Notes: generated by a model not told the origin, from the sequence alone. 52,479 nucleotides of DNA from CAVRJC01 sp964505725 (GCA_964505725.1 CAZDJK010000028.1:1-52479), one strand, 5' to 3'; shown: positions 1-8,404, counted from the stretch's first letter. Translations and numbers: made by a program.

Positions 1-1
1 C

Positions 2-1060
2 CACTCGGCCGGGCTCGAGACCATCGACTCCCCCGAGGTCTTCATCGCCGCGGCGGCCGAACGCACCAAGCACATCCGGCTGGGCACCGGTGTGGTGTCG
101 CTGCCCTACCACCACCCCTTGAACGTCGCGAACCGGATCATCCAGCTCGACCACATGACGCGGGGGCGGGTGATGTTCGGTGCGGGTCCCGGCCTCCTCG
201 CGTCGGACGCCCTGATGATGGGGATCGAGCCCGCGAGCACCCGCGACCGGATGGAGCAGGGGATCGACGTCATCCTCCGGCTCTTCCAGGGCGAGTTCGT
301 CACCGAACGGACCGACTGGTACACGATGCGCGACGCGCACACCCATCTGCGGCCGTACACCTACCCGCACCCCGAGGTGTGCGTCGCCAGCGCGGTGACG
401 CCGTCGGGAGGGCGGCTGGCGGGCAAGTACGACCTCGGCATGTTGTGCGTCGCCGCGGGCGAACGCGCCGGCTTCGACGCGCTCGCGACCAACTGGCAGG
501 TGGCGTGCGAGATCGCCGCCGAGCACGGTCGGGAGATGGACCGCTCCCGCCTGCGCTGCGTCGTGAGCATGCACCTGGCCGACACGCGCGACCAGGCGAT
601 CCGGAACATCCGTTTCGGCACCGAGGAGTACATCCGTTACTTCAACAACAACCAGCCGCGCTTCGACGTCCCCGAGGGCGCGGACTACGTGGACTGGGTG
701 GTGGAGAACGAGATCGGGGTCGTCGGCACCTACCACGACGCGATCGAGCGGATCGAGCGGCTCTACGAGAGGCAGGGCGAGTTCGGCGCGGTCCTGCTGA
801 TGGTGAACAACTGGGCCGACTGGCCGCAGCAAAAGCGGTCGTTCGAGATCTACGCGAACCACGTGATCCCGCACTTCGCGCACACCAACGAGAACCGTTA
901 CCGCTCCTACGACTGGGTCACGAAGAACCAGGACGAGCTGGTGCAGAAGCGGGTGTCGGCCGCGAACCAGATGTTCGAGAAGCACAACGCGGAGAGGGCG
1001 GCCAAGGGCATCGCCACGCCGGACGGCCCCCTGCCCGAGACGTCGCGGTCGCTCAGCTAA
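2..1060 (+). CDS. LLM-class flavin-dependent oxidoreductase, 5' end cut by window
   Basis: The reading frame is open from base 2, so the N-terminus lies outside the window; 352 residues remain. The protein is a luciferase-like (LLM) TIM-barrel monooxygenase. The visible part has the typical strand IRLGTGVVSLPYHHPL, the 'RGRVMFGAGPG' turn and a late region AVLLMVNNWADWPQQKRSFE seen in the limonene-monooxygenase/alkanal-monooxygenase-like branch. Family knowledge: these enzymes oxidise small organic substrates with reduced FMN or F420; the substrate cannot be read from the sequence. A SnoaL-like gene follows after 25 bp on the same strand but has its own -10 element, so co-transcription is not certain. 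Confidence 0.85.
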   Translation, partial: HSAGLETIDSPEVFIAAAAERTKHIRLGTGVVSLPYHHPLNVANRIIQLDHMTRGRVMFGAGPGLLASDALMMGIEPASTRDRMEQGIDVILRLFQGEFVTERTDWYTMRDAHTHLRPYTYPHPEVCVASAVTPSGGRLAGKYDLGMLCVAAGERAGFDALATNWQVACEIAAEHGREMDRSRLRCVVSMHLADTRDQAIRNIRFGTEEYIRYFNNNQPRFDVPEGADYVDWVVENEIGVVGTYHDAIERIERLYERQGEFGAVLLMVNNWADWPQQKRSFEIYANHVIPHFAHTNENRYRSYDWVTKNQDELVQKRVSAANQMFEKHNAERAAKGIATPDGPLPETSRSLS

Positions 1061-1073
1061 CCAGGGGTGGGGA

Positions 1074-1079
1074 TACGCT
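1074..1079 (+). promoter_or_regulatory. -10 hexamer TACGCT, leaderless-type promoter
   Basis: TACGCT ends 6 nt before the ATG at 1086, and no purine-rich Shine-Dalgarno lies between them. Transcription would then start at or next to the ATG. No good -35 is visible. Confidence 0.5.
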
Positions 1080-1085
1080 CCGCCC

Positions 1086-1598
1086 ATGGACCGCGAACGC
1101 GAGCTCACCGAGCTCCTCGACCGCGAGCAGATCCGCGAGCTCGCTACGCGCTACTCCTTCGCTGCCGACAGCCGCGACTTCGAGGCCGTCGCCGAGCTGT
1201 TCGATGAGGAGGTCGACAACGGGCGCTGGGGCAAGGGCCGGGAAGCCACCGCGAGGTTCTACGAGAACCTGTTCGGCGGAGGCACCGAGGCCTCCGTCAC
1301 CCACATGATCTCCAATCACCAGATCGACTTCGTCGACAAGTCGCATGCGTGGGGCATGTGTTACGTGCGCGCGGTCGCCGGGATCGGCGACCGGTGGATG
1401 GATCTCGTCGCGGTGTACGTCGACGACTACGTGAAGCGCGACAGCCACTGGTACTTCAGCCGTCGCCGCCCGATGGACCTCCAGCGGTTCGTGCACGACA
1501 ACGCGGTCGGTGTCGGGAAGCACTCGCTCGCCGACGCGTGGTCGATCCTCCGCGAGCGCCGCGCCCAGCTCGGTTCCACCGAACGCGACGCCACCTGA
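1086..1598 (+). CDS. SnoaL-like / NTF2-fold protein
   Basis: 170 aa. The start LTELLDREQIRELATRYSFAADSRD and the segment VAELFDEEVDNGRW are typical of the SnoaL_4/NTF2-like superfamily: a cone-shaped alpha+beta barrel used by ketosteroid isomerases, dehydratases and ring-hydroxylating dioxygenase beta subunits. The conserved start (D/E)xxxI(R/D)xLxxRYxxAxxxRD is shared with the gene at 3701-4249, so the two are paralogues. Catalytic activity cannot be assigned. It is convergent with the tannase-like gene, 19 bp apart. The ATG was chosen because it fits a leaderless -10 at 1074. Confidence 0.8.
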   Translation: MDRERELTELLDREQIRELATRYSFAADSRDFEAVAELFDEEVDNGRWGKGREATARFYENLFGGGTEASVTHMISNHQIDFVDKSHAWGMCYVRAVAGIGDRWMDLVAVYVDDYVKRDSHWYFSRRRPMDLQRFVHDNAVGVGKHSLADAWSILRERRAQLGSTERDAT

Positions 1599-1617
1599 AC
1601 GCCGCGGGGAAGCTCCC

Positions 1618-3633
1618 TCAGGCCGTCACGACGACGCGCACCCGAGCAAGGTTCTCCACGGGAAGGCCCTTCCCCTCGGCACCGTCGCGGTGGGCGCCCA
1701 CGCGGTAGCACGCGAAGTACGTCCCCGGCTCGCGGTACGTGTGCGTGGCCCTCGTGGCCACCGTCGCCTGCGAGCCGTCGACCGTGTCATCGGTGTGCTC
1801 CCAGGTGCCGCGCCCCTCGAAGTCCCACTGCGCCCGCACGATCGCACCGGCGCCCGGCGGTTGCTCCGCCGTACCCTGGAACGTGACCGGCGAGCCGACC
1901 GCGACCTCGGCACGCGTGCCCCCGTTGGCGCTCGCCTGCACGACCGGCTGCACACCGCCCCGCTCGGCCGCGGTGGCCGGCAGCACGAGCGCGTTGTCGC
2001 GGGTCTCCGCGTACCCGGTGTACGCGGGCGCCGGCACGTCGTCCTCCACCCACTTCACGAGGTCGCGCAGCGCCTGCGACGTGACACCGTCGTAGCTCAC
2101 GAGCCGGCTACGCCACACCCCCGGATCCTTCTCCGGCGTCTGCATCGGCCCGATCATCTCGGGTGACCCGTGCGCCGCGTTCTCCACCCACCACAAGCGG
2201 TAACGGTCGTCGACCCCGTCACCGAGGTGGTCCCGCACGAGGCGGTCGTAGTACGTCGCATTGTTGAACCACACCATGTCGTCGAGCGTGGGCTGCACGT
2301 AGATCATCTTCCCGCGGAATTCACCGCTCACCTCGACCTTGCTCGCGGCGTGCTCGCGCTGCGGGTAGATCGGCCGCCCGTCGACGCACCACGGCAGGAA
2401 CTCGTGACCGATCGGCCGGCCGGGCAGCAGTCCCGCGATGTTGTAACGGTGGTAGTGGCAGAACGCCACGAAGTCGCGGTTGTCGACCATCACCTCGTCG
2501 CCCGGCTCGACGTCGTTGAACGCGTCAGGCGCCGTCTCCACAAACGGCATCAGGTTCCCGCTGACGATTCCCGAGATGTAGACCTCCCTGCCCGCGGCCC
2601 GCCCCGAGAGCACGGTGACCTTCGACATGAACAAACCCTCGGGGTCGCCGTCGAGATCGACCGCGATGCCGAGCGTCGGGTTCTCGTTGGCGCCCGCGGT
2701 GCCGAAGCGGACGGCCATCCCCGCGAACGGATCCTCGGCGAGCTCCCGCTGACCGACTACACCCTGGACGGTCGCCTTCGCGGTGACCACGTACGCGGCG
2801 AGTGACTGCGGGTCGTCGTGACCCTGGTACCCCGGCTGGTTCCAGAAGTCGTCGAGGTAGCTCGGGTCCTCCTGGATGATGTGGAACATGGTGAATGCCC
2901 AGGGACCGAAGCGCGCGAACTGATTCTCCGCGCCGCGCGGCCAGCCGCGGCGGTACAGCTCGGCGACGGCCCCGCGCTCGGCGTGAGTGAGGCCCGCGAA
3001 CGGCTCGCCGCTCCCACCGGGCTCGAGCGCGTCGGTGACCTGCGCGAACTTGTCGCGCGCGATCAACCACGCACGCGCCCACGCCGACCATTGCGTGGTC
3101 TTGCCCACGCCCGCGTGCGGGGCCGCGCCGTCCCACACGTCGGGACGGTTCTCGAGACAGTACGTGGAACGCAGGCCGCCACCGCTCACACCGAACACGT
3201 ACCCGTGGTGCGGTCCGCTGCCGTACATCTCTCCCGCGAGCTGCTTGCCGTACATCGCGCACTCGGCGCTCGCGCCGAACAGGTGCATGTCGGCCTCGGC
3301 GGAGCCGTCGCGACGCGTCCCCAGGCCTTCGCCGGTGAAGTGGCCCTGGTTCGACTCCACGAGGTAGCCGCCGAGCTCGTCGAACGCGAGGTCGAACATC
3401 CATGCGACGCCGAGCCCGGCATAACCACCTTCGGCGAGCAGGTTCTCGTGACCGCCGGCACCGCCCTCGAGGTACTGGAAGAAGCGTCCGCCGTAGTGCT
3501 CGATGGGTGGAAAGTAGAACGAGAAGCGCGTGTGCGTGTCCTCGAACCCGCCGTGCACGTACCGGTGCCGACGGGGCGCGTCGCGCCACTCGTCGATATC
3601 GATGTAGGGCGCGCCGAACTTGACCTCGTCCAT
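1618..3633 (-). CDS. Tannase/feruloyl-esterase-like alpha/beta hydrolase with C-terminal PKD domain
   Basis: 671 aa from the ATG at 3633, preceded by a strong GGAGGTGGCGGAGTG ribosome site; the longer open frame upstream overlaps the SnoaL gene and was rejected. An N-terminal region HYGGRFFQYLEGGAGG is followed by the nucleophile elbow GVSGGG, with Ser150 as the likely nucleophile. The body resembles the tannase-like hydrolase group, with a late histidine region (NAAHGSPEM). The last ~90 residues form a PKD-like beta-sandwich (GSPVTFQGTAEQPPGAG, then AQWDFEGRGTWEHT, then HTYREPGTYFACYRV). PKD domains usually sit on exported proteins, yet no signal peptide is visible at the chosen start. The substrate is unknown. 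Confidence 0.7.
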   Translation of the reverse strand: MDEVKFGAPYIDIDEWRDAPRRHRYVHGGFEDTHTRFSFYFPPIEHYGGRFFQYLEGGAGGHENLLAEGGYAGLGVAWMFDLAFDELGGYLVESNQGHFTGEGLGTRRDGSAEADMHLFGASAECAMYGKQLAGEMYGSGPHHGYVFGVSGGGLRSTYCLENRPDVWDGAAPHAGVGKTTQWSAWARAWLIARDKFAQVTDALEPGGSGEPFAGLTHAERGAVAELYRRGWPRGAENQFARFGPWAFTMFHIIQEDPSYLDDFWNQPGYQGHDDPQSLAAYVVTAKATVQGVVGQRELAEDPFAGMAVRFGTAGANENPTLGIAVDLDGDPEGLFMSKVTVLSGRAAGREVYISGIVSGNLMPFVETAPDAFNDVEPGDEVMVDNRDFVAFCHYHRYNIAGLLPGRPIGHEFLPWCVDGRPIYPQREHAASKVEVSGEFRGKMIYVQPTLDDMVWFNNATYYDRLVRDHLGDGVDDRYRLWWVENAAHGSPEMIGPMQTPEKDPGVWRSRLVSYDGVTSQALRDLVKWVEDDVPAPAYTGYAETRDNALVLPATAAERGGVQPVVQASANGGTRAEVAVGSPVTFQGTAEQPPGAGAIVRAQWDFEGRGTWEHTDDTVDGSQATVATRATHTYREPGTYFACYRVGAHRDGAEGKGLPVENLARVRVVVTA

Positions 3634-3674
3634 CACTCCGCCACCTCCGGCACTCCGCCCCATTTCCGGTTCGG

Positions 3675-3704
3675 AACGTACGCGTGGTTCGCGCCGGGCG
3701 TCAA
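3675..3704 (-). promoter_or_regulatory. Sigma70-type promoter for the tannase-like gene
   Basis: Read on the minus strand: -35 TTGACG (3704-3699), an 18-nt spacer, then -10 TACGTT (3680-3675). This leaves a leader of about 35 nt that contains the strong Shine-Dalgarno of the gene starting at 3633. Confidence 0.5.
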
Positions 3705-4249
3705 ACGTCCCGGTTCGTCGAGCCGGCGTCGCGCTTGCGGGCCTCCCAACGCTCCCAGTAGTCCCAGGTACGCGGGATCGTGCCCCGGCGCGGTTGCGCG
3801 TCGTCGGTGCGAGGCGCGGGCAACTCGATCTCACCGCCGGTCTCCCCGATGCAGTACAGCGTCTCGCGCCGGTGCACGAAGCCCCACCGGCCGTTGTGCT
3901 TCCGGTACGTGTCGAAGTACACGACCATCACGTCGCGCCAGCCCTGCTCTGAGGTTCCGCTCCACGACCGCGTGAACGCGACACCGAGCGCGTGCTCGGC
4001 GTCGACGAGGTCGACCTGGTGGGTGCCGACCTGCATAAAGCTGTGCCCGGTCTGCATCGCGAAGAAGTCGGTGTAGTAGGCGCGCGTCCCTTGGCGACCG
4101 GGCCCCCACTGACCGTTCTCGACCTCCTCGTCGAACAGCTCGGCGATGGCGTCGACGTCGCGCGAGCTGGCCGCGACCGCGTAGCGCTGCGCGAGATCGC
4201 GTATCTCGTGCTCGTCGAGCATGCGCTGGATCCGTGCATCGTCGGTCAC
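3701..4249 (-). CDS. SnoaL-like / NTF2-fold protein
   Basis: 182 aa, GTG start at 4249. The N-terminal helix (LDEHEIRDLAQRYAVAASSRD) and AELFDEEVENGQWGPGRQG mark it as a SnoaL-like protein paralogous to 1086-1598; the two differ mainly in the C-terminal tail, which here is longer and charged (WDYWERWEARKRDAGS). The tail end overlaps the -35 box of the downstream tannase-like gene. A -10 hexamer TAGCAT lies 8 nt before the GTG with no Shine-Dalgarno, so it is probably read from a leaderless mRNA. The role may be dehydration or isomerisation of a catabolic intermediate, by analogy only. Confidence 0.8.
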   Translation of the reverse strand: MTDDARIQRMLDEHEIRDLAQRYAVAASSRDVDAIAELFDEEVENGQWGPGRQGTRAYYTDFFAMQTGHSFMQVGTHQVDLVDAEHALGVAFTRSWSGTSEQGWRDVMVVYFDTYRKHNGRWGFVHRRETLYCIGETGGEIELPAPRTDDAQPRRGTIPRTWDYWERWEARKRDAGSTNRDV

Positions 4250-4257
4250 GAGCGCGG

Positions 4258-4263
4258 ATGCTA
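4258..4263 (-). promoter_or_regulatory. -10 hexamer TAGCAT, leaderless-type promoter
   Basis: TAGCAT reads toward the GTG at 4249 with an 8-nt gap and no ribosome site. It faces away from the amidohydrolase promoter at 4314, so 4250-4342 is a divergent promoter region. Confidence 0.45.
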
Positions 4264-4313
4264 GGTCCCACCGACACGGCCGCGCCTCGCTGGTGATACC
4301 GCGGGCGCGGGCC

Positions 4314-4319
4314 TACAGT
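4314..4319 (+). promoter_or_regulatory. -10 hexamer TACAGT for the amidohydrolase operon
   Basis: TACAGT is followed by a short leader carrying the ribosome site AGGGGAGG (about 4330-4337) before the ATG at 4343. The region about 17 nt upstream (TGGTGA) is a weak -35 candidate. Confidence 0.4.
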
Positions 4320-4342
4320 TCAGGGCACAAGGGGAGGTTCCC

Positions 4343-5401
4343 ATGGTTGATCGCACCATCTCCGCCGACTCCCACATGCTCGTTCTCGACGAGCACGTGC
4401 TCGCACACCTGGCGCCCGAGCACCACGAGGCCTATCTCGCGCTCAAGGGCCCGCACCGCCGCCCGGGGCTCAGCGCCACCAACCCACCGCCCCCTCCCTC
4501 GGGCACGCGGCTCGCGGCCGAAGGGCGCTACGGCGAGTGGGATCCGAAGGAGCGGCTCGCCGACATGGACATCGACGGCGTCGACGCCGAGGTCCTCTAC
4601 ATCGACGCCACCGGCGGCTCGCAGTTCTACAAGCTGCCACCCGACGTCGGCATCGCCTCGATCCGCGCCATCGACGACGCCGCGATCGAGTTCGCGGCCG
4701 TCGACCCGAAGCGCTTGCTGCCCGTGTACCTCCTCCCGCTCCAGAACGTCGAGGTCGCTGTGGCGGAGGTGCACCGGATCGTCGGCGAGGGTGGGCGCGC
4801 GGTCCAGGTGCCGCTCTATCCCGCGGACGCCGGGCTCCCGCCGTTCTGGGACGAGTCCTACGAGCCCTTGTGGGGCGCGCTGGCCGAGACGCGCGTGCCG
4901 CTCAGCCTGCACGTGTGCCCGCCCGCAGGCCGCGGGCTCGGGAAAGACCCCACTCCCGCGCGCGGCATCTTCCAGGTGATGCCGCCGATCATGATGTCGC
5001 AGCCGATGGTCGAGCTGATCCTCACCGGGACGTTCACCCGCCACCCCGAGCTACGCGTGATCCTGGTGGAAGCCGGGCTGAGCTGGATCCCTTACATGCT
5101 CGACCGCCTCGACCGCGTGAGTGCCAAGAGCAAGTGGTCCGAGCGCGGCATGCAGCTGGACGAGAAGCCGAGCTACTACTGGCACCGCAACATGGCTGCG
5201 ACGTTCGAGGAGGACGAGCTCGGGCTCGAGCTCCGCGACCACATCGGCGTCGACAACCTGCTATGGGCCACCGACTACCCGCATCCCGACTCGACGTGGC
5301 CCGAATCGCGCACGGTCATCGCCGAGCAGTTCGCGAGCTGCACCGACGAAGAGGTGCGCAAGCTCGTGTGCGACAACGCGGCCCGTCTCTACAGCCTGTG
5401 A
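4343..5401 (+). CDS. Amidohydrolase 2-family metal-dependent hydrolase
   Basis: 352 aa TIM-barrel hydrolase of the amidohydrolase-2 (ACMSD/resorcylate decarboxylase-like) family. The first metal motif appears as SADSHM (residues ~6-11, DxH type). LSLHVCP supplies a metal His, and the late TDYPHPDSTWP supplies the conserved Asp/His of the last barrel strands. MDIDGVDAEVLY is the typical helix-1 region. A good AGGGGAGG ribosome site fixes the ATG. The stop overlaps the GTG of the next gene (GTGA), so the two are translationally coupled. The family catalyses hydrolysis or non-oxidative decarboxylation of ring-derived acids, which fits the CMD-like partner. Confidence 0.85.
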   Translation: MVDRTISADSHMLVLDEHVLAHLAPEHHEAYLALKGPHRRPGLSATNPPPPPSGTRLAAEGRYGEWDPKERLADMDIDGVDAEVLYIDATGGSQFYKLPPDVGIASIRAIDDAAIEFAAVDPKRLLPVYLLPLQNVEVAVAEVHRIVGEGGRAVQVPLYPADAGLPPFWDESYEPLWGALAETRVPLSLHVCPPAGRGLGKDPTPARGIFQVMPPIMMSQPMVELILTGTFTRHPELRVILVEAGLSWIPYMLDRLDRVSAKSKWSERGMQLDEKPSYYWHRNMAATFEEDELGLELRDHIGVDNLLWATDYPHPDSTWPESRTVIAEQFASCTDEEVRKLVCDNAARLYSL

Positions 5402-5952
5402 CCACTCCCTCCGAGCCTCGCCTCGCGCCGCTGGCCGACGGCGAGGGCACCGAGGAGCAGGAGAAGGTCGTCGCCGACCTCGTCGTCGGCCCGACGGTCA
5501 ACATCTACCGCACCATCGCGCGCAACCCCACCGCGGCCGCGGCGATGGTGAACCTCGGGCGCACACTGCGCGGTGGGCGCCTCTCGCCGCGTGAACGCGA
5601 GGTCCTCATCCTGCGCACGGGCTGGAACTGCCAGTCGGCGTACGAGTTCGCGCAGCACCGGCGGGCCGCCCTCGCCGTCGGCATGGACCTCGACGACGTC
5701 CGCCGCATCCAGGACGGACCCGGCGCCGACGGCTGGGAGCCCTTCGAGGCGGTGCTGTGCCGGGCTGCCGACGAGCTGCACGCCGAGCACGGGCTCACCG
5801 ACGCCACCTGGGCCGCGCTCGCCGAACGCTACGACGAGCAGCAGCTCATCGAGGCGGTCATGCTCGTCGGCTACTACCACCTGGTGTCGTTCACCCTCAA
5901 CGCGCTGGGCGTGCCGCTCGAACCGGGCGCCGAGTCGTTCCTCACCGACTGA
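5398..5952 (+). CDS. Carboxymuconolactone decarboxylase (CMD/AhpD-like) family protein
   Basis: 184 aa from the GTG at 5398, which overlaps the amidohydrolase stop by 4 nt; a much longer open frame upstream is a shadow of that gene. The CMD core is visible as LSPREREVLILRTGWNCQSAYEFAQHRRAALAVG split over residues ~63-97: one Cys followed eight residues later by His, as in the single-Cys branch rather than the CxxC peroxidase AhpD. A second helical repeat (LIEAVMLVGYYHLVSFTLNALG) follows. It probably acts on a carboxylated intermediate of the neighbouring amidohydrolase; this is inferred from the coupling. Confidence 0.85.
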   Translation: MTTPSEPRLAPLADGEGTEEQEKVVADLVVGPTVNIYRTIARNPTAAAAMVNLGRTLRGGRLSPREREVLILRTGWNCQSAYEFAQHRRAALAVGMDLDDVRRIQDGPGADGWEPFEAVLCRAADELHAEHGLTDATWAALAERYDEQQLIEAVMLVGYYHLVSFTLNALGVPLEPGAESFLTD

Positions 5953-5961
5953 GCCCGACCG

Positions 5962-6579
5962 GTGCCCATCGACGTCGCACCCCTGGTCGACCCGGCGGTC
6001 ACCGCACTCCTCGTCAACGAGGTGCAACCCAGCACGGTGAGCGGCGAGGGCGACCTCAACCAGGCCGGGGCGCGGATCCTGCCGACCATCGTGGCGCTCG
6101 CCGACGGCGCCCGCGCGGCCGGCGTGCAGGTGGTCCACTGCGTGAAGGTGTTCCGGCGCGACGCACGCGCGCGCAACCGCAACGTGCTGCTCTACCGCCG
6201 CCGGGCCCAGGTGGCCGACGGACCGGTCACACCGGACAGTCGGCCCGTGCCGGGCTCGCGCGTCCCTGACGAGCTCGGGCCCGACGAGCGCGACATCGTG
6301 ATGACGCGCCTGCACGGCATGGGCGCGGCCACCGACACCGGCGTCGTGCCGGTGCTGCGGAACCTCGGCATCACCAACGTCGTCGTGGTCGGCGTGTCGC
6401 TCAACATCGGCGTGCCCAACACGGTGATGGATCTGGTGAACCACGCGTTCGAGGTCATCGTCCCGCGTGACGCGGTGGCGGGAACGCCGGCCGACTACGG
6501 CGACATGATGATCGAGCACACCATCAAGTTCCTCGCGACGGTCACCACGAGCGACGCCATCCTCGACGCCTGGCGCTGA
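5962..6579 (+). CDS. Isochorismatase-fold protein lacking the catalytic triad
   Basis: 205 aa, GTG start, 9 bp after the CMD-like gene. The overall fold is clear: LLVNEVQ, IVMTRLHGMGA, and VVVVGVSLNIGVPNTVMD with VIVPRDAVAG. In active cysteine hydrolases these are (I)DxQ, a Lys, and GVxTxxCV. Here the Asp is Glu20, the Lys region has Arg116, and the nucleophilic Cys is Gly150. It is therefore unlikely to work by the usual thioester mechanism; it may be a binding or regulatory protein or use different chemistry. Its 3' end overlaps the convergent NUDIX gene by 38 bp. Confidence 0.75.
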   Translation: MPIDVAPLVDPAVTALLVNEVQPSTVSGEGDLNQAGARILPTIVALADGARAAGVQVVHCVKVFRRDARARNRNVLLYRRRAQVADGPVTPDSRPVPGSRVPDELGPDERDIVMTRLHGMGAATDTGVVPVLRNLGITNVVVVGVSLNIGVPNTVMDLVNHAFEVIVPRDAVAGTPADYGDMMIEHTIKFLATVTTSDAILDAWR

Positions 6580-7207
6580 CGAGCACCTCGAGCAGGTTCA
6601 CCAGGATCTCGGCCTGCAGTCCCCACACCAGCTCCCCGCTCGGCAGCGCGAACGACGACAACGAGCGGACGTTCGCGCGTGCCCCCGGCGTGGCAGGAAC
6701 CACGAGCGGCGTCCCGTCAGCCGTCATCCCGGGCTGGAACTGGGGCAGGGGCCGGTCGGCGGCGAAGCTGCCGTCGGCCGTGAAGTGTGCGAGCGGCACC
6801 ACGGTCACCGCGCTCACCTCCTCCGGCGGGGGCGCGAACCGCGCGGTCGGCTCCACCGCCACGACGAACGTGTCGACGAGGAAGCCGGTCATGATCGGCC
6901 CGTGGGTGTCGAGCTGCCCGAGCATCTCGACCGCGCCGGGAGCGAGCCCGAGCTCCTCGGTGGCCTCCCGTGCGGCGGCCCCCGCGCTGGTGGCGTCGGC
7001 CGGGTCGACCCGCCCGCCCGGGAACACCCAGTCGCCGCGGTTGCGCGTCATGGTGGCCGCCCGCTGGGTCAGGACCACCGCGGCGAGGCCGTCGACGTCG
7101 GTCACCGGCACCGCGGTAGCGGCGAGCGTGGGCTCGTCGAAGTAGTGATCGATGGGACGGAGCCCGGGCGCGGGCAGGCTCCGGCACGCCTGTCGCACAT
7201 CGTCCAT
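6542..7207 (-). CDS. NUDIX hydrolase, CoA-pyrophosphatase-like
   Basis: 221 aa from the ATG at 7207. The NUDIX box appears as GGRVDPADATSAGAAAREAT followed by EELGL (REUxEExGU core). It is preceded by VVLTQRAATMTRNRGDWVFP, the UPF0035-type sequence (LTxR..hxGxxxFPGG) that marks CoA/acyl-CoA pyrophosphatases, so a role in trimming CoA or acyl-CoA is likely and suits this CoA-rich region. An alternative TTG start at 7273 would overlap the upstream hydrolase stop (TTGA) and add 22 residues; the sequence does not decide between them. The C-terminus runs past the end of the convergent isochorismatase-like gene. Confidence 0.8.
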   Translation of the reverse strand: MDDVRQACRSLPAPGLRPIDHYFDEPTLAATAVPVTDVDGLAAVVLTQRAATMTRNRGDWVFPGGRVDPADATSAGAAAREATEELGLAPGAVEMLGQLDTHGPIMTGFLVDTFVVAVEPTARFAPPPEEVSAVTVVPLAHFTADGSFAADRPLPQFQPGMTADGTPLVVPATPGARANVRSLSSFALPSGELVWGLQAEILVNLLEVLVSARRRGWRRSW

Positions 7208-7269
7208 CGTGAACGCGCGCTCGTAGGCGGAGAGATGCGCCCAGGGCGGGGCGCGGTCGGGCGCGGGAC

Positions 7270-8238
7270 TCAAGTCGCGAACACGAAATCCTGGATGAGC
7301 GCGACGAGCGCCAGCGGCTGGTCGCTCTGCACCGCGTGGCCCGCGCCCGGCACGACCTCGTAGCGCACGGACGGGAGCCGCTTCTGGAACTCCTCCACGT
7401 CCTCGTCGAGGACGAACTTCGACTCGCCCCCGCGCACCAGCATCGTGGGGACCGTGATGTTGCCGACGTCCTCCCACATCGGGGTGAAGTCGGCCCAGCG
7501 GCGGGCCTGCGCCTCGGCCGGCTGGTGCTGCGCCTGGTCGGCGCGGCCACCCTGCAGGTCGTAGCGCCACGTCCACTTGCCGTCGGGGGTGCGGTACGAG
7601 TTGTGGCGCACACCGCGACGCACACCAGACGCGCCCCGGTAGGGGCTCAGCGCGATCGCCGCCTGTGCCATCTCCTCGAAGGTGTCGTACACGGGCTGGG
7701 CGCCGATGAGCCCGACCGTGCCGCGCTCCATCGTGCTCATCGAGCGATCGGCGTTGTTCACCGACGGCGTGACGTCGACGATCACCGCCTTGCGACAGAA
7801 GTCGGGGCGTTTCGCGGCCATGTGCGTGGTGGTGGCGCCGCCGAGCGACATGCCCACGACCGCGGCTGCAGCGGGCGCGATCTGCGGCAGCGCGGTCTCG
7901 AGCGCGACCACGTTCTCCCACGGCCCGTAGTTCCGGTCCTCGCGCCGGTACGAGCGGCCGTGCCCGGGCAGGTCGACCGCGACCGCAGGCCGGCCCAGGA
8001 AGAGCGCGACGTAGTCCCAGGTGTGCGCGTTCTGCCCGCCGCCGTGGAGGAAGACGAGCTCGGGATCGGCGCTCCCCCACTTGATGTAGCTGAGGCGTCG
8101 TTCCGGAGCGATCTCGAGATAGTGGCGGCTCACCTCGGGACGGCCCGGAAATGGCTGGCTCCACTCCTCGGCGTTCTCGTGGAGCAGCCCGAACTCGTCG
8201 TAGTCGTCGACTTCGAGGGTGTCGTCAACCGACAGCAT
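7270..8238 (-). CDS. Alpha/beta hydrolase
   Basis: 322 aa from the ATG at 8238, chosen for its GAGAGGAGA ribosome site; 12 extra upstream codons lack one. It is a classic alpha/beta hydrolase: oxyanion-hole HGGGQNAHTWD, the DLPGHGRS loop, nucleophile elbow GMSLGG, acid region TMLVRGGESKFV and catalytic His in PGAGHAVQ. The family includes esterases, C-C bond hydrolases of meta-cleavage pathways and epoxide hydrolases; nothing here narrows it. It is probably co-transcribed with the NUDIX gene immediately downstream. Confidence 0.85.
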   Translation of the reverse strand: MLSVDDTLEVDDYDEFGLLHENAEEWSQPFPGRPEVSRHYLEIAPERRLSYIKWGSADPELVFLHGGGQNAHTWDYVALFLGRPAVAVDLPGHGRSYRREDRNYGPWENVVALETALPQIAPAAAAVVGMSLGGATTTHMAAKRPDFCRKAVIVDVTPSVNNADRSMSTMERGTVGLIGAQPVYDTFEEMAQAAIALSPYRGASGVRRGVRHNSYRTPDGKWTWRYDLQGGRADQAQHQPAEAQARRWADFTPMWEDVGNITVPTMLVRGGESKFVLDEDVEEFQKRLPSVRYEVVPGAGHAVQSDQPLALVALIQDFVFAT

Positions 8239-8328
8239 CGCGGTCTCCTCTCGTGCGGTCCACCCCATTCTCACCCGCCGTCCGGCAGGGGCGAAAGTTC
8301 GGGCGGACGGCCCGCGCGACCGCTTTGA

Positions 8329-8363
8329 TGGCCGTCAGTACCGCTCACGCGTACTCACGGCCA
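8329..8363. terminator. Hairpin downstream of the LLM operon
   Basis: An inverted repeat with 13-nt arms (8329-8341 and 8351-8363, one mismatch) and a 9-nt loop lies 42 nt past the stop of the LLM gene (8405). No T-run follows, as is common in high-GC actinobacteria. The 166-bp gap 8239-8404 holds nothing else recognisable. Confidence 0.45.
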
Positions 8364-8404
8364 ACAATGCCCCGGCGCGGGCCCGAGTGCGGGATGGGTC
8401 GTGA

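Noticed and set aside
379..1308. Long + strand open frame rich in Arg/Ala
   Set aside because: It overlaps the LLM and SnoaL genes in another frame and has the Arg/Gly/Ala composition typical of GC-rich shadow frames; no recognisable domain.
4537..5397. Extended N-terminus for the CMD-like protein
   Set aside because: The extra codons lie over the amidohydrolase in another frame; the GTGA overlap start at 5398 matches the family length.
5389..6519. 376-codon minus-strand open frame
   Set aside because: Antisense to the CMD-like and isochorismatase-like genes; its His/Val/Asp-rich text is the usual antisense of GC-rich coding DNA.
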